From: Flavobacterium covae
GTDB lineage: Bacteria > Bacteroidota > Bacteroidia > Flavobacteriales > Flavobacteriaceae
Assembly: GCA_019565575.1 (NCBI GenBank)
Contig: CP067379.1
Span: 2,480,001 to 2,544,000 of the forward strand
Direction of reading: 5' to 3'
DNA length: 64,000 bases
Position 1 is the first letter of the stretch, and the number at the start of each line of letters is the position of its first letter. Below the pieces are notes generated by a model that saw only the letters and a program-made list of their open reading frames with translations, did not search any database and had not been told where the DNA came from. A program made the translations under genes and the position numbers. Below are positions 8,427 through 18,275 of the stretch, piece after piece.

Positions 8427-9164
8427 TTATGTATTCCAAATTTTCCAAGCTTTTTCAGCTTGTAACACTAACATCTCATAACCATTTTTAATGATAGCGC
8501 CCTTTTCTTCAGCTTTTGCAAGAAAAGTAGTTTTTTCAGGATTGTAAATCAAGTCGTACACTAGATGATTAGAAGTTATGAACTCATAGGGAATCGTAGG
8601 GCAGTCTTGAATATTAGGATATGTTCCTAACGGGGTGCAATTAATTATTATAGTGTATTCTGTCAGTATAGAATTATTTAATTGATCATAAGTGATTGTA
8701 TCATTAAATTGTTTTCTTGAAACAAATAAAAAATCAATTTCTAGGCTTTTTAAAACATAAGCAATGGCTTTTGAAGCACCTCCTGTACCTAATATTAAGG
8801 CTTTTTTATGATGATTTTGAAGTAGAGGAGTAAGTGATTTTTGAAAACCATAAAAATCAGTATTATGTCCAATCAATTTTTTATCAGAAGTAATTTTAAT
8901 AGTATTTACAGCTTCAATGTTTTTTGCTATTTCTGAAAGTTCATCTAAATAAGGTATGATTTCTTCTTTATAAGGAATCGTTACATTTAAACCTATTAAA
9001 TTAGGTTCATTGATAATTATCTCTTTAAATTCATCAATTTTTTGAATATCATAATTATCATACGAAAATATGGAGGTTAAAAATTCATTTTGAAATTTAT
9101 TTGTAAAATAATTTCTAGAAAAAGAATAAGAAATATTTTTACCTAGTAATCCTAATTTTTTCAT
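8427..9164 (-). CDS. aroE: Shikimate dehydrogenase
   Basis: The 245-residue enzyme reduces 3-dehydroshikimate to shikimate with NADPH in aromatic amino acid synthesis. The substrate-binding serines are in YSFSRNYF near the N-terminus, the catalytic Lys in NVTIPYKE and the Asp in GHNTDFYGF. The NADP-binding loop is ILGTGGASKA, and NGYEMLVLQAEKAW near the end is characteristic. It is slightly shorter than E. coli AroE, as in other flavobacteria. The TPR-protein gene ends 12 bases upstream, so they are probably co-transcribed. Confidence 0.93.
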   Translation of the reverse strand: MKKLGLLGKNISYSFSRNYFTNKFQNEFLTSIFSYDNYDIQKIDEFKEIIINEPNLIGLNVTIPYKEEIIPYLDELSEIAKNIEAVNTIKITSDKKLIGHNTDFYGFQKSLTPLLQNHHKKALILGTGGASKAIAYVLKSLEIDFLFVSRKQFNDTITYDQLNNSILTEYTIIINCTPLGTYPNIQDCPTIPYEFITSNHLVYDLIYNPEKTTFLAKAEEKGAIIKNGYEMLVLQAEKAWKIWNT

Positions 9165-9176
9165 AAAATAGTTTTT

Positions 9177-10578
9177 TTACTGTAACTCGTCATATTTGGC
9201 TATTGTTTTTTGAACTATATCTAAATCAAATACCACAGGAAATAATTCTTGTAAAATACTCTTCATTTTAAGATTATGATGTAAAGCATTTGTTAAGTGA
9301 CATAATCCTTTAGTAGGATTGTTTAAAGTATAATATAAGCCTGCTAAACGGTATTCTATTTCGTAATGATCTAAAAATAAAACATTTGCTTTTATTAAGG
9401 TTTCTACAGAAGCTTGAAGATGACCAATAAATAGTTGTGTGTCAGCCCAAAATAGAACGGTTTCTAATTGGGTATCTCCTAATTCTACTGTTTTTCTATA
9501 TCCTTCTTCTGCTTCTTCAAATAGTTCTAATTCTTTATTTATAGAGGCGTATCGTTTCCAGTATAAAGGATTTTCTGCATCTATACCAAGGGCTTTGTTT
9601 ACATAATAGAGTGCTTTTTGAAAGTTTTCTTGGCGTATATAGAAATCTGTTATGGCAATCCATCCTTTATCTAATAAAGGATCTTCATGTACTGTTTTGT
9701 TGTAATAATTTAGGGCTTCTGAATCATTGCCCATTTTTTTCAAAACATTTACCTATCCGTAATAAGGCATAGGAGGTTGGATCTTCTAATCGAATGGTTT
9801 CTTGATAGTTCCAGATGGCTTCTTCATAGCGTTCTAAACGTTCAAGTGCTTTGGCTTTTTCCATATAGGCTCCCATAAATTGATCGTCAATAACGGTTGC
9901 ATAATCAAATGCTATGTAGGCTTCTTGGTAGTGTTTTATAGTTGAGTTTAATCTACCTAGTTGGTGCCATGCAATTTCGCTATAAGGATTTGTGTCTATA
10001 TAGTTTTGTAAAAAGGTAATGGCTTCTTGATATTGTTCTAGAAATTCAAAACAATAGATGACGTTGTAGAGTCCGGATTGTTCTTCGGGTTCTTCTTCTA
10101 AACAAGCTATAAAGTGTGTTTTGGCTAGTTCTAGTTCATCCATGAATAAATATTCCATGCCTAAAAGGTTATGAACATCAGCATAGTCATCTGTGTATTG
10201 TAAGGCTATTTTTAGAAACTCAACGGCTTGTTTATGATCGTCTCGTTTAGAACAAATGTTTGCTTTTTGTATAAAAATTTCTTCATTTGTGGGTTCTATA
10301 GCGTATAAATCATTAAGTAGCTTTTCGGCTTGTTCTAGTTTGTCTTCAAATAACAACATTTCTACTTGGACTAACTTTAATCCAAAGGATTTAGGATGTT
10401 GTTCTAGTCCTAGTTTTAGGGCTTTTTTGGCTAGAATAGGTTTGCCAATATCCATATAATGGAGGATGATATCCTCAAATTCTTCTGAATCAAAAAATAA
10501 AATTTTATTGGTTTTTAACATTGATTCAAATTTTGATAAGGATAAACTGTAATCTTCTTCATCGTGACTCAAATCCAT
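9177..10578 (-). CDS. Tetratricopeptide-repeat protein, split by a frameshift
   Basis: Two overlapping frames (10578-9724 and 9743-9177) join into one protein of about 466 residues. The break is an A-run of seven near 9738 in GAAAAAAATGGG; with six A the protein reads GKCFEKMGNDSEALNYY without interruption. The whole length is TPR-like helical hairpins (for example EAIWNYQETIRLEDPTSYAL and NPLYWKRYASINKELELF). No signal peptide or membrane segment is seen. TPR proteins serve as protein-interaction scaffolds; the partner here is unknown. It is followed by aroE on the same strand, a common neighbour pair in flavobacteria. Confidence 0.8.
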
Positions 10579-10793
10579 ACTCCTAAGTTTTTATTATCCT
10601 TACTAAAATAGTAAAGTTAGCGTTTATAATGGGTTAAAAAACGATTTGTTTTGAACAATTTAGTCAACAAAACAAATAGGTTTTTGCTTATTCTATGCCT
10701 TTAATTTTGATTGTTAATTGGGGCTATTTCATTAGCCTCAATAATAGTGCCATATTTTTTTATGTTTTTGAATGTGAAAAATAAAAAGAGATG

Positions 10794-12086
10794 TTATTTT
10801 TTTACTAATTCAATATCTTGTGTTTGTAATTTTTGACTCAACCATTTTTTTATTTTATTTGTGTCAATTGTATTATCATCACATTCATACAGTAAAACAG
10901 TAAATGTTTTTTGTTCATTCGTATTTGTATCCATTATATGTTTTCCTAATGATACATTTTTTAGTTCAGGAAATAAGATAGCAATTTCTTCTAGAGTTTC
11001 GTTATTTGAAATTTTATACTCATTTAATTCTTTTTGTAATTTATTTATTAAAAGATCTTTTTGACCAGATGTTTTATTTTGAATTCCAATTTCATTCAAA
11101 ATTTCATCTTTTAAATCTTTTGGATCTTGTTTTATTTCTATTATAGTATTCTTAATATCGTATTTAGAAAGTCTTTCATTTAGTAATTTAGTTTCATTTT
11201 CATTAAATTTTTTACTTAAAAAAGCCAGTTCTATTGTTTTAGGAGTGGTATTATGTTTTGTTTTTTTATAAATAATTGTATAACCTTTATTTGTTAATTC
11301 TTGCGTTAAAAATTCTTCTATTTTTTGGTTATACTTATTTTCTTGAAGTAAGCTATATGCCATATAAAAACTAGGAATGATCATAATCAAAATAAGAATT
11401 GAAATACCGTAACGTATTTGTTTTTCAAATTTCTGATTGAGTGTTTTTATGGGGTTGTAATTCAGGTATTTAAGTACTAAAAAGGTTGAGATACAGATAA
11501 AAAAGCAGTTGATAGAATATAAATAAATGGCTCCTAAAAAATAAGAAAAATTACCAATAGCAAGTCCGTGTCCTGCAGTACAAAGAGGAGGCATTAATGC
11601 AGTAGCAATAGCTACCCCTGGTATTGGATTGCCTTTTTCTACTCGAGTTATTGCAATAACGCCAACTAAACCTCCAAAAAAAGCAATGAGAACATCGTAA
11701 ATATTTGGAGATGTTCTAGCAAGTAATTCGGAGTTTGTATCCTTAAAAGGACTAAAGTAAAAATAAATAGTTGCAACAGTTAAACTTAATATGGTAGCAA
11801 TTAATAAATTTTTGGAAGATTTTTTTAATAGTTCGAAATCATAAATAGCTAATGAAAAGCCAGCTCCTACAATAGGTCCCATTAAGGGGGAAATAAGCAT
11901 TGCACCTATGATTACAGCTGTAGAATTTACATTTAAGCCAACACAGGCAATTACTATTGCACAGGCCAATGTCCATAGGTTAGATCCTCTAAAAGAAATA
12001 TTAGATTTTACAGTTTCTAAAACTTTTTCTTGCTTTTCTTCACCTTTATTTAAATTGATAAAGTCGTAAATTTTTTTCTCAATCAT
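10794..12086 (-). CDS. DUF389 family membrane protein
   Basis: The 430-residue protein has five to seven predicted membrane spans in residues 30-250, with the family motif AMLISPLMGPIVGAG and the second motif GVAIATALMPPLCTAGHGLA. These are diagnostic of DUF389 (TIGR00341-type) membrane proteins. The C-terminal 180 residues are soluble and charged, with helical and short beta segments. No transport substrate is established for the family. The start MIEKKIYDFINLNK is the first ATG. The gene stands alone, with gene-free regions on both sides. Confidence 0.85.
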   Translation of the reverse strand: MIEKKIYDFINLNKGEEKQEKVLETVKSNISFRGSNLWTLACAIVIACVGLNVNSTAVIIGAMLISPLMGPIVGAGFSLAIYDFELLKKSSKNLLIATILSLTVATIYFYFSPFKDTNSELLARTSPNIYDVLIAFFGGLVGVIAITRVEKGNPIPGVAIATALMPPLCTAGHGLAIGNFSYFLGAIYLYSINCFFICISTFLVLKYLNYNPIKTLNQKFEKQIRYGISILILIMIIPSFYMAYSLLQENKYNQKIEEFLTQELTNKGYTIIYKKTKHNTTPKTIELAFLSKKFNENETKLLNERLSKYDIKNTIIEIKQDPKDLKDEILNEIGIQNKTSGQKDLLINKLQKELNEYKISNNETLEEIAILFPELKNVSLGKHIMDTNTNEQKTFTVLLYECDDNTIDTNKIKKWLSQKLQTQDIELVKK

Positions 12087-12402
12087 CTGCTATTTATTAT
12101 AATTTCCTATTAGTTTTATGAAGTTAATGTTTTGTTTTTAAATACTACATTAGGATGAAAGTCAAATATATAAAAATGCTTTTAAATTTAGCTTTAGAAC
12201 CTTAATTTACTAAAAATACTTAATAAAGACTTTGAGTAAGTTCGTATAAAACGTTAGAATTTAAAATTTTGTAAAAGAATGTAGGCTTCAAAAAAAAGTA
12301 TTTTTTAGAAAATATGAGTTTTGTTATGAGCAAGGTATTTAAAAAGAATTAATATTCAATATTGGGAAGTTAAAGCCTATGACAAAATACAATTTACATA
12401 TC
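12087..12402. other. Gene-free AT-rich region
   Basis: These 316 bases between two minus-strand genes hold only AT-rich sequence. I see no open frame, strong hairpin or recognisable promoter pair on either strand. Confidence 0.4.
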
Positions 12403-13131
12403 CTAGCCGTTTTCTTTATTAAAAAAGAACGGAGCGATTATTATTCCAATCATTCCTGATGTAATCAGACTTACAATTATATTTCCAATTAATTTTGAGT
12501 TTTCGCTAGTGATTGTTTTTAGCGTAAAAATTGAGAAAGTAATTAATGTAACCATAATCCAATACTTTGGATTTATTTTGTTTTTAAAATTTTTGATTTT
12601 TGGCAGTTTACAAATGCTAATGACAATGGTTGTTGCTCCAATTAACGTACTTAGATGTTGTAATATTTTAAATGTTTTAATGGAGGATTTATTAATTTCT
12701 ATTGCTTTTGATAATTGAGGAATGGTTTTTACAAAAAAACCATCGTGATGTGTAAAACCATCCCAAAAGATGTGAGAAATAGCTCCTACGAGAATTGAAA
12801 TTACTATGATTTTCCAATTTTGTAAAAAGTGTTTATTCCAATTAACCTCTTTTATATTTAAAAATCTTTCACTTAATATTTTAGGTAAATTTTTGTACAA
12901 CTGATTTTTTACTTGATTATGAAAAATAAAAGTGAGTAAAATTCCTAAGGGTAAATCAAACCAAAATATGCCAAGAAGAGTATGACTAAAGTTACTTTTA
13001 ATCCTCATTCTTAGGAAGTATTCAAAATCGGGTGTCAAACTACCAATAATCAAGCCTGTTAATGAAATCCATTTTTTTGGTAAATAGTTTAGAGGTAAAA
13101 TTATTGCGGGATGCGAAAAAGTAAAAGGCAT
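12403..13131 (-). CDS. DUF4184 family membrane protein
   Basis: The 242-residue protein begins MPFTFSHPAIILPL and contains GLIIGSLTPDFEYFLRM and SHIFWDGFTHHDGFF, which define DUF4184. The histidines and aspartates in those segments resemble a metal-binding site like that in the YdjM / membrane-bound hydrolase group, but this is inference. Five to six hydrophobic segments suggest an inner-membrane location. The gene is monocistronic. Confidence 0.82.
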   Translation of the reverse strand: MPFTFSHPAIILPLNYLPKKWISLTGLIIGSLTPDFEYFLRMRIKSNFSHTLLGIFWFDLPLGILLTFIFHNQVKNQLYKNLPKILSERFLNIKEVNWNKHFLQNWKIIVISILVGAISHIFWDGFTHHDGFFVKTIPQLSKAIEINKSSIKTFKILQHLSTLIGATTIVISICKLPKIKNFKNKINPKYWIMVTLITFSIFTLKTITSENSKLIGNIIVSLITSGMIGIIIAPFFFNKENG

Positions 13132-13313
13132 ATTTTCTTTTTAATATCAATTTTTTTGTTGGTTAAATATTAGTTCATTTTCTATAATAGAAAACAAGAA
13201 GAATTACAAAAATAAAAGAAAAGTTAAAGTTTAGATAAAAGAATGCTATATTTTGATTTTTAAACTTTTATCTATTTTAAACGAAACTATTTCTTGAGTT
13301 CTAAATATAGGTC

Positions 13314-13766
13314 TTAATGTTTATTAATATTATGATATTGCCATAAAACATTTACCAACGTCCATTTTCCATTTAACTTTACGATGTGCATATAATCAAT
13401 CCATTCGTCTGCAATTAGTTTTATAGAAGCAGTACGATTTGAAACGTCTAGGAAAAGAATTTCTTTTTTTGGTTTTTCGGGAAATTGATCTCCTTTTTTG
13501 TTATATGATTCTGCAATTAATATCATAGACTCAGTAGTGGTTTCTCTTAAAAAATCTTTTCCTGTAGATTTGTCTTTCCAAAAAGTTCTTTTTACCATTC
13601 TGGGATGTAGTGCATTTTCCATTTGTAAAGGATTTAGATTGTGTTGTGCTTCTATATAATCTAAAGCTACTTTTTTTATATCTAAACTGTCTTGCTTGGT
13701 TTGTGTACAGCATAGAGTTGACATAAATAAAAAAGAATAGTAAATAAAGGGGTGTAGAAGTTTCAT
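13314..13766 (-). CDS. NTF2-like lumazine-binding family exported protein
   Basis: The 150-residue protein has a hydrophobic N-terminus ending SFLFMSTLCCTQ, consistent with a lipoprotein signal. The mature part (residues about 25-150) fits the NTF2-like fold of the putative lumazine-binding family: an N-terminal helix VALDYIEAQHNLNP, then HPRMVKRTF, an ESMILIAE helix, and a final strand pair SIKLIADEWIDYMHIVKLNGKWTLVNVLWQ. Members often have unknown or ligand-binding roles. It is transcribed alone. Confidence 0.65.
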   Translation of the reverse strand: MKLLHPFIYYSFLFMSTLCCTQTKQDSLDIKKVALDYIEAQHNLNPLQMENALHPRMVKRTFWKDKSTGKDFLRETTTESMILIAESYNKKGDQFPEKPKKEILFLDVSNRTASIKLIADEWIDYMHIVKLNGKWTLVNVLWQYHNINKH

Positions 13767-14103
13767 AAGAATATTGAATTAAGTTGTATTTAATTAAATC
13801 AAGATTATATGTTAGGTTTTATGATGAAGATAGATAGAATGAAGAGAAAAGCACAGATGTAATTTTACTACATTGGATGCAAAAAATAAGGACTTTTCTA
13901 AATTCAAAGTCATTTTTTATCTGCAATAAACTTTAACACTTAATTTGTGTTAAAGATATAATAAAATACGTTTTGAGAAAATATACTTGCTTTTGTTAAA
14001 GCAAATAAAAATGATGAAATAATAAAAGGTCTAATAAATAAGGGCGGTTATTTGAATAAGCAATGCTTAAAAAATGAAGATGAGGGAAAGAAATTGTTTT
14101 ATG

Positions 14104-14212
14104 CAACATACAGTTTGTCACTCCTACGTAAGGAGGAGTTACATAATCAACATTATGTGGTTTCTTCCTTTGGTAGAAGATGACAGGATTGCGAACTTTT
14201 TGGACAGTCTCA
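14104..14212. repeat. Long-hairpin dispersed repeat, copy A2 (left end lost)
   Basis: CAGTTTGTCACTCCTACGTA, AGGAGGAGTTACATAATCAA, CATTATGTGG and GATTGCGAACTTTTTGGACA follow the order seen in copy A1 at 204-345, with high identity. The left complementary arm (GGCTGTC) is missing, so this copy looks truncated. Confidence 0.72.
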
Positions 14213-14340
14213 AGGATAAAAAATGGTTTTATAAGGAATTGTATATGTCAAATGAGGCTAATTTGAATAAAAATAGCGTAATTAAAGATGGGGTAAAATT
14301 AAGTTAAAAGGAGTAGGAGATTTACATAAAGTACCTTTAA

Positions 14341-14387
14341 TGACAAGAAGAAGTTACATAAGGTTGAAAATGTGACTTCTTCTGTCG
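14341..14387. terminator. Hairpin downstream of the helicase gene
   Basis: TGACAAGAAGAAGTTACATA pairs imperfectly with TGTGACTTCTTCTGTCG across a short loop. It lies about 60 bases beyond the stop of the minus-strand helicase gene. There is no long T run on the minus side, so efficient termination is uncertain. Confidence 0.45.
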
Positions 14388-14444
14388 TAAAAAAAGGCAA
14401 ACTAATATAAAAATATTATTTTTTTAAGATTCTAGTAAGTAAAA

Positions 14445-16003
14445 CTAATCTTCCATAGCAAACAGGCGTTCGCGATATAACTTACCAATGGCAACTTGTA
14501 ATCGTGTTTTATAATCATCTACTAACCATTCTCGATAGTTTTTAGTAGAGTTAGCTAAGCATCGACAAAATATTTTTACTCTATATTCAATATCTTCTAT
14601 AAGATATTTGGCTAATTGTTTGGCTTCATTTAGTTCTTCGGCATTATCTACGCACATACTTGCATGATTTAGAATAGAATCATCTATGACTACTTTTGGG
14701 CGTAAATTTTTAGCAATTGCTTTATTGAACTCTTCTTCTATATCAAATTCGACATTTAAAGTGTTTTTAAAACGTTCGCGTACATCAGCAGGCATTTCGT
14801 ATTTAAAATAGCGTTCAATTTCAGCGTCACTACGTAAATTTTCAATATAATATTCTGGGGTTTTAAAAATATGTTGCCAATCTATAGGATCATCCCATAA
14901 ACCAAATCGCGCAGCATTATTACCTAAGTCTATGATACTAAATTCATATTTGTTAGGTAAACGTCTAGAACCACGACCGATCATTTGAAAATAAAGGGTC
15001 AGAGATTTAGTAGCTCGGTTAATGATGATTGATTCAACAGTTGGTTCATCAAAACCAGTAGTCAAGATACCTACAGAAGTAAGTACAGCATTGGGAGTAT
15101 ATTTAAACCATTTTAAAATATCTTTTCGTTCTTCGTTACTAGTTGTATTATCTAGATGGCGTATATCGTAACCAGCTTTTTTAAATGTTTCATAAACATA
15201 TAAAGAGGTATTGATTCCATTATTAAAAATTAAGGTTTTTTTACCTTTTGATTTTTCTTCATAAGCACTCAATAATTTAGATTGCATATCTAATTGAGAG
15301 TAAAGTTCATCAGAAGACTTTACGGTATAATCACCATTAATACCTACTTTTAAGCTTGATAATGTTACATCATAACTATAGGTAGTGGCTTTTGCAAGGA
15401 ATCCATTTTCAATTAATTTTTTAATAGGATCACCCACAATGAGCTCTTTATAATTTTCATACATAGGGAGTTCTATATTAGAACTCAATGGAGTAGCAGT
15501 AACACCTAGAATGAAAGAATTTTTAAAACGATTTAATAATTTTCGAAAAGAGTTATAGTGTGCTTCATCTATAATAACCAATCCTACATTATCAATTTGT
15601 AATAAATCATCATTTAAACGATTTTTTAAAGTTTCAACCATGGCTACAAAGCAAGAAAAATCATCTTGATCGGGTAGGTCTTTTACTTTTGAATTGATGA
15701 TTTTATTTTGTACTCCAAAGTTACTTAACATTTTAGAGGTTTGTTTACATAACTCAATGCGATGTGTGAGTACTACTACCTTTTTTGATGGGTTTCTATG
15801 TAACGACGTACAATTTCAGAAAATATAACCGTCTTCCCTCCGCCTGTAGGTAATTGATATAAAAGGCGATAATTGGGAGAAGTATTATCCATTCTATCAA
15901 AAATAGTATTGATATCGCGTGATTGATAATCATAGAGTGTTTTTTTATTCTCAAATACTGTTTCTATATCGCTTTGCATCATACCTTTTTGAAATTTTTG
16001 CAA
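14445..16003 (-). CDS. DEAD/DEAH-box helicase, split by a frameshift
   Basis: Two frames (16003-15776 and about 15776-14445) join into one superfamily 2 helicase of about 519 residues. The first part has the Q-like segment LYDYQSRDI and Walker A QLPTGGGKTV. The second has the DEAH box VIIDEAHYNS, motif III GVTATPL, and the helicase C-terminal motifs LTTGFDEPTV and QMIGRGSRR. The break is one base missing from the A6 run near 15784; restoring it gives HQKKVVVLTHRIELCKQ, which is motif Ia. This is the RadD/SSL2-like type of helicase with unknown substrate. The length without the indel is normal. Confidence 0.82.
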
Positions 16004-16173
16004 AATTACATTTAAAAAACTGTTTATAGATATTTTTTTTAGAAATTAATTTTATATAAATTTTAACTTTCCAAAAAAAGTATGGAATATAGTTTAGCTG
16101 ATAAACTTTGCTTTTCTTTGCAAAAGAATACTAGTTTTACTAGAAATGATTTTTTTAATTAAAATAGATTTAA

Positions 16174-16451
16174 ATGTTTAAATTCTTTCGAAATATTGCC
16201 TTGCTAGAAGGGGTATCTTACATCGTTATAATGTTGAATATGTTAATGATAAAACCATTTAATTTAGCCTTATATAAATTTCTTTTATTTCCTGTAGGTA
16301 TGAGTCATGGAGTTCTTTTTATTTTGTATGTACTTTTGGCATTTTTTTGCAAAGGCAATTAAAATGGAATTTTAAAACAACAATAATAATTTTATTAGCT
16401 TCTTTAATTCCTTTTGGAACATTTTATATAGAAAAAAAATATCTGAAATAA
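16174..16451 (+). CDS. DUF3817 small membrane protein, frameshifted
   Basis: The first 62 codons (MFKFFRNIALLEGVSYIVIM and following) run to a TAA at 16360, but with one more T in the T7 run near 16343 the frame continues as FFLQRQLKWNFKTTIIILL and stops at 16449-16451. The restored protein, about 92 residues, matches DUF3817 (the GxSY..LL.....K.........P.GM.HG.LF pattern), with three membrane spans. The MscS gene starts 2 bases after the restored stop, so they are likely co-transcribed. Function is unknown. Confidence 0.72.
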
Positions 16452-16452
16452 T

Positions 16453-17712
16453 ATGTTTGAAAAAACTGAAAAAATATTTGGTTGGTGTTATAAATTTTTT
16501 AAAAAATTAGATTTTAATGATACACTGGCATCCTATTTAGGATTAGCCATTAATATTGTAATACTCAGTTTTATTGTTTATATAATATATCTATTTTGTC
16601 GATTCGTTTTAGTTACAGGGATGGCAGTAGTAGCTAAAAAAACTAAGACAAAATTTGATGATTTGCTGATTTCTAATGAAACAGCAAAGTATATGTCGCA
16701 TTTAATTCCTCTGATTTACATTTATAAAACAGTTCCCATTATATTGAATGATTTTACCTCATGGGAAACTATTTTTGGTCGATTAGTAGGAGTTTATATT
16801 GTTTTATTAACTCTATGGATTACAAATTCTACATTAAAAGCAATAAGAGATCATCTGAAAACAAAAGCGGAATATGTAGATAAACCTATAGATAGTTATG
16901 TTCAAGTTATTATGATTATGCTTTGGGGGTTAGGAATCATCATAATAGTAGCTAAAATTTTTAATGTTAGTACTGATACGTTAGTCAAAACTCTAGGAGC
17001 TGTATCAGCTTTGATAATATTAATATTTAGAGATACTATTTTAGGTTTTGTAGCTTCTGTTCAAGTTTCAGCTAATGATTTGATTCGGATAGGAGATTGG
17101 ATTACAATGGATAAATTTGGTGCTGATGGTGATGTTGTTGAAATAAATCTAACCACATTAAAAGTTAGAAACTTTGATCATACTATTACAACTATTCCTA
17201 CTTATAGTCTTACTTCTGATAGTTTTAGGAATTGGCGTGGTATGATTAATTCTGAAGGGAGAAGAATCAAAAGACATATTTTAATAAAAGCTAATTCTAT
17301 CCGATTTATACGAGAAGAAGAATTGGAAGAATTTAAAAGAATACAATTACTTAAAGATTATATAGAAAGAAAGCAAACGGATATTAAACGACATAATTCA
17401 TTGCATGAAATAGATAAAACTTTATCTATTAATGGAAGAAATTTGACTAATTTTGGTTTGTTTAGGAAATATTTAACTAAATATTTAGAAAATTATCCAG
17501 GATTAAATAAAGAGATGATTCTTCTTTGTAGACAATTACAGCCTACGCATCAAGGTATTCCTCTAGAAATTTACGCATTTTCTAATGATAAACGTTTTGA
17601 AAATTATGAATATATCATGAGTGATATATTTGATCATATTTTAGCTTCTGTAATTTATTTTGATTTACAAATTTTTGAATTACCTGCAGGAAAAAATAAT
17701 TTAGGAACATAA
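16453..17712 (+). CDS. MscS-family mechanosensitive channel (YbdG-like)
   Basis: The 419-residue inner-membrane protein has about four or five spans in the first 200 residues and an MscS beta domain at about 205-270. The stretch RIGDWITMDKFGADGDVVEI followed by TTLKVRNFDHTITTIPTYSL and SFRNWRGM matches the YbdG-type MscS proteins, which have a longer cytoplasmic domain than MscS itself. These channels open under membrane tension and release solutes. The insert SEGRRIKRHI after the beta domain is also a feature of the group. It follows the DUF3817 gene by 2 bases and a two-way terminator lies after it. Confidence 0.87.
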   Translation: MFEKTEKIFGWCYKFFKKLDFNDTLASYLGLAINIVILSFIVYIIYLFCRFVLVTGMAVVAKKTKTKFDDLLISNETAKYMSHLIPLIYIYKTVPIILNDFTSWETIFGRLVGVYIVLLTLWITNSTLKAIRDHLKTKAEYVDKPIDSYVQVIMIMLWGLGIIIIVAKIFNVSTDTLVKTLGAVSALIILIFRDTILGFVASVQVSANDLIRIGDWITMDKFGADGDVVEINLTTLKVRNFDHTITTIPTYSLTSDSFRNWRGMINSEGRRIKRHILIKANSIRFIREEELEEFKRIQLLKDYIERKQTDIKRHNSLHEIDKTLSINGRNLTNFGLFRKYLTKYLENYPGLNKEMILLCRQLQPTHQGIPLEIYAFSNDKRFENYEYIMSDIFDHILASVIYFDLQIFELPAGKNNLGT

Positions 17713-17766
17713 TAAACTAGAGTCTTGTTGTAATCTTAAATTTCTAATTTACTATTATGAATCAAA

Positions 17767-17816
17767 AAGGCCTATCTAAAGAATAGTGTTTTTATAAACA
17801 TCTTTAGATAGCCTTA
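17767..17816. terminator. Bidirectional terminator between MscS gene and ychJ
   Basis: AAGGCCTATCTAAAGA and TCTTTAGATAGCCTT form a stem of about 14 base pairs, with an A run on one side and AATTTA on the other. It sits between convergent genes and may end transcription from both. Confidence 0.75.
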
Positions 17817-17834
17817 ATTTACTTTATTTAAAAA

Positions 17835-18208
17835 CTAACCTATTTTTCCTTCTACATAATACCAGATTCCTCCTTGCTTTTTAAAAGTAGATTTTTCATG
17901 ATGACAATGTGATTCAAGCTTATCATCTGTATAGTACGCTTTGAACTCAACATTTTGTTCACTTACTTTTAGAATTTCTAATTTTAACCAGTTATTTTCA
18001 GTAGCCCAAGTCATAATGTTCTTTCGGTTATAAAATTTTCGAGTACTAAGATGAGTAGTATTAAGCAAATAATCTACTTGATGGGTACAGTAAGCACTAT
18101 AGCGAGATCGCATTAATTCTTCAGCTGTATTGGGTTTTTTAGTACCTAATATAAAAAGTTCACAGCATTCAGAATATGTTTTTTTGATCCACAAAAACAA
18201 TTTTTCAT
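17835..18208 (-). CDS. YchJ-family protein, N-terminus frameshifted
   Basis: The frame 18200-17835 carries the YchJ core: YSECC, the PNTAEELMRSRYSAYC segment, the WLKLEIL strand and FKAYY followed by the HEKSTFKK and WYYVEG strands. YchJ proteins (UPF0225) are small NTF2-like proteins often with a SEC-C zinc motif. The start is better placed at the ATG at 18208, giving MKNCFCGS, if one A is added to the A7 run near 18184; then the CFCGSKKTYSECC zinc ligands are complete. Function is unknown. Confidence 0.75.
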
Positions 18209-18232
18209 TTTGTTTTAAAATTATATGTTTTT

Positions 18233-18273
18233 AACCTAGATTACGCGTTATGTTTTGTTATGATGTCTAGGTT
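18233..18273. repeat. 41-bp imperfect palindrome next to the insertion sequence
   Basis: AACCTAGA (18233-18240) and TCTAGGTT (18266-18273) are perfect inverted arms around an AT-rich centre with TTACGCGTTATG. It lies just outside the left end of the IS982 element and upstream of ychJ. It could be an operator for ychJ, a terminator, or a hot spot for insertion; the sequence alone does not say. Confidence 0.4.
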
Positions 18274-18275
18274 TG

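Larger units (their letters stand above)
13767..14444. other. Gene-free region with hairpin and repeat copy
   Basis: Nearly 680 bases hold no convincing gene. A 9-base perfect stem, CTTTAACAC and GTGTTAAAG (13931-13955), lies about 165 bases upstream of the 13314-13766 gene and could be an operator or terminator. A partial dispersed repeat (14104-14212) follows. A second hairpin (14341-14387) has TGACAAGAAGAAGTTACATA facing TGTGACTTCTTCTGTCG and lies beyond the helicase stop. The 77-codon frame at 14074-14307 runs through the repeat and I do not accept it. Confidence 0.5.

Noticed and set aside
13531..13713. 60-codon frame inside the NTF2-like gene
   Set aside because: It is in another frame of a good gene; composition is random (FRYKKSSFRLYRS).
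14074..14307. 77-codon open frame on the plus strand
   Set aside because: It runs through the dispersed repeat copy A2; the peptide (HSYVRRSYIINIMWF) is repeat sequence and has no family or signal.
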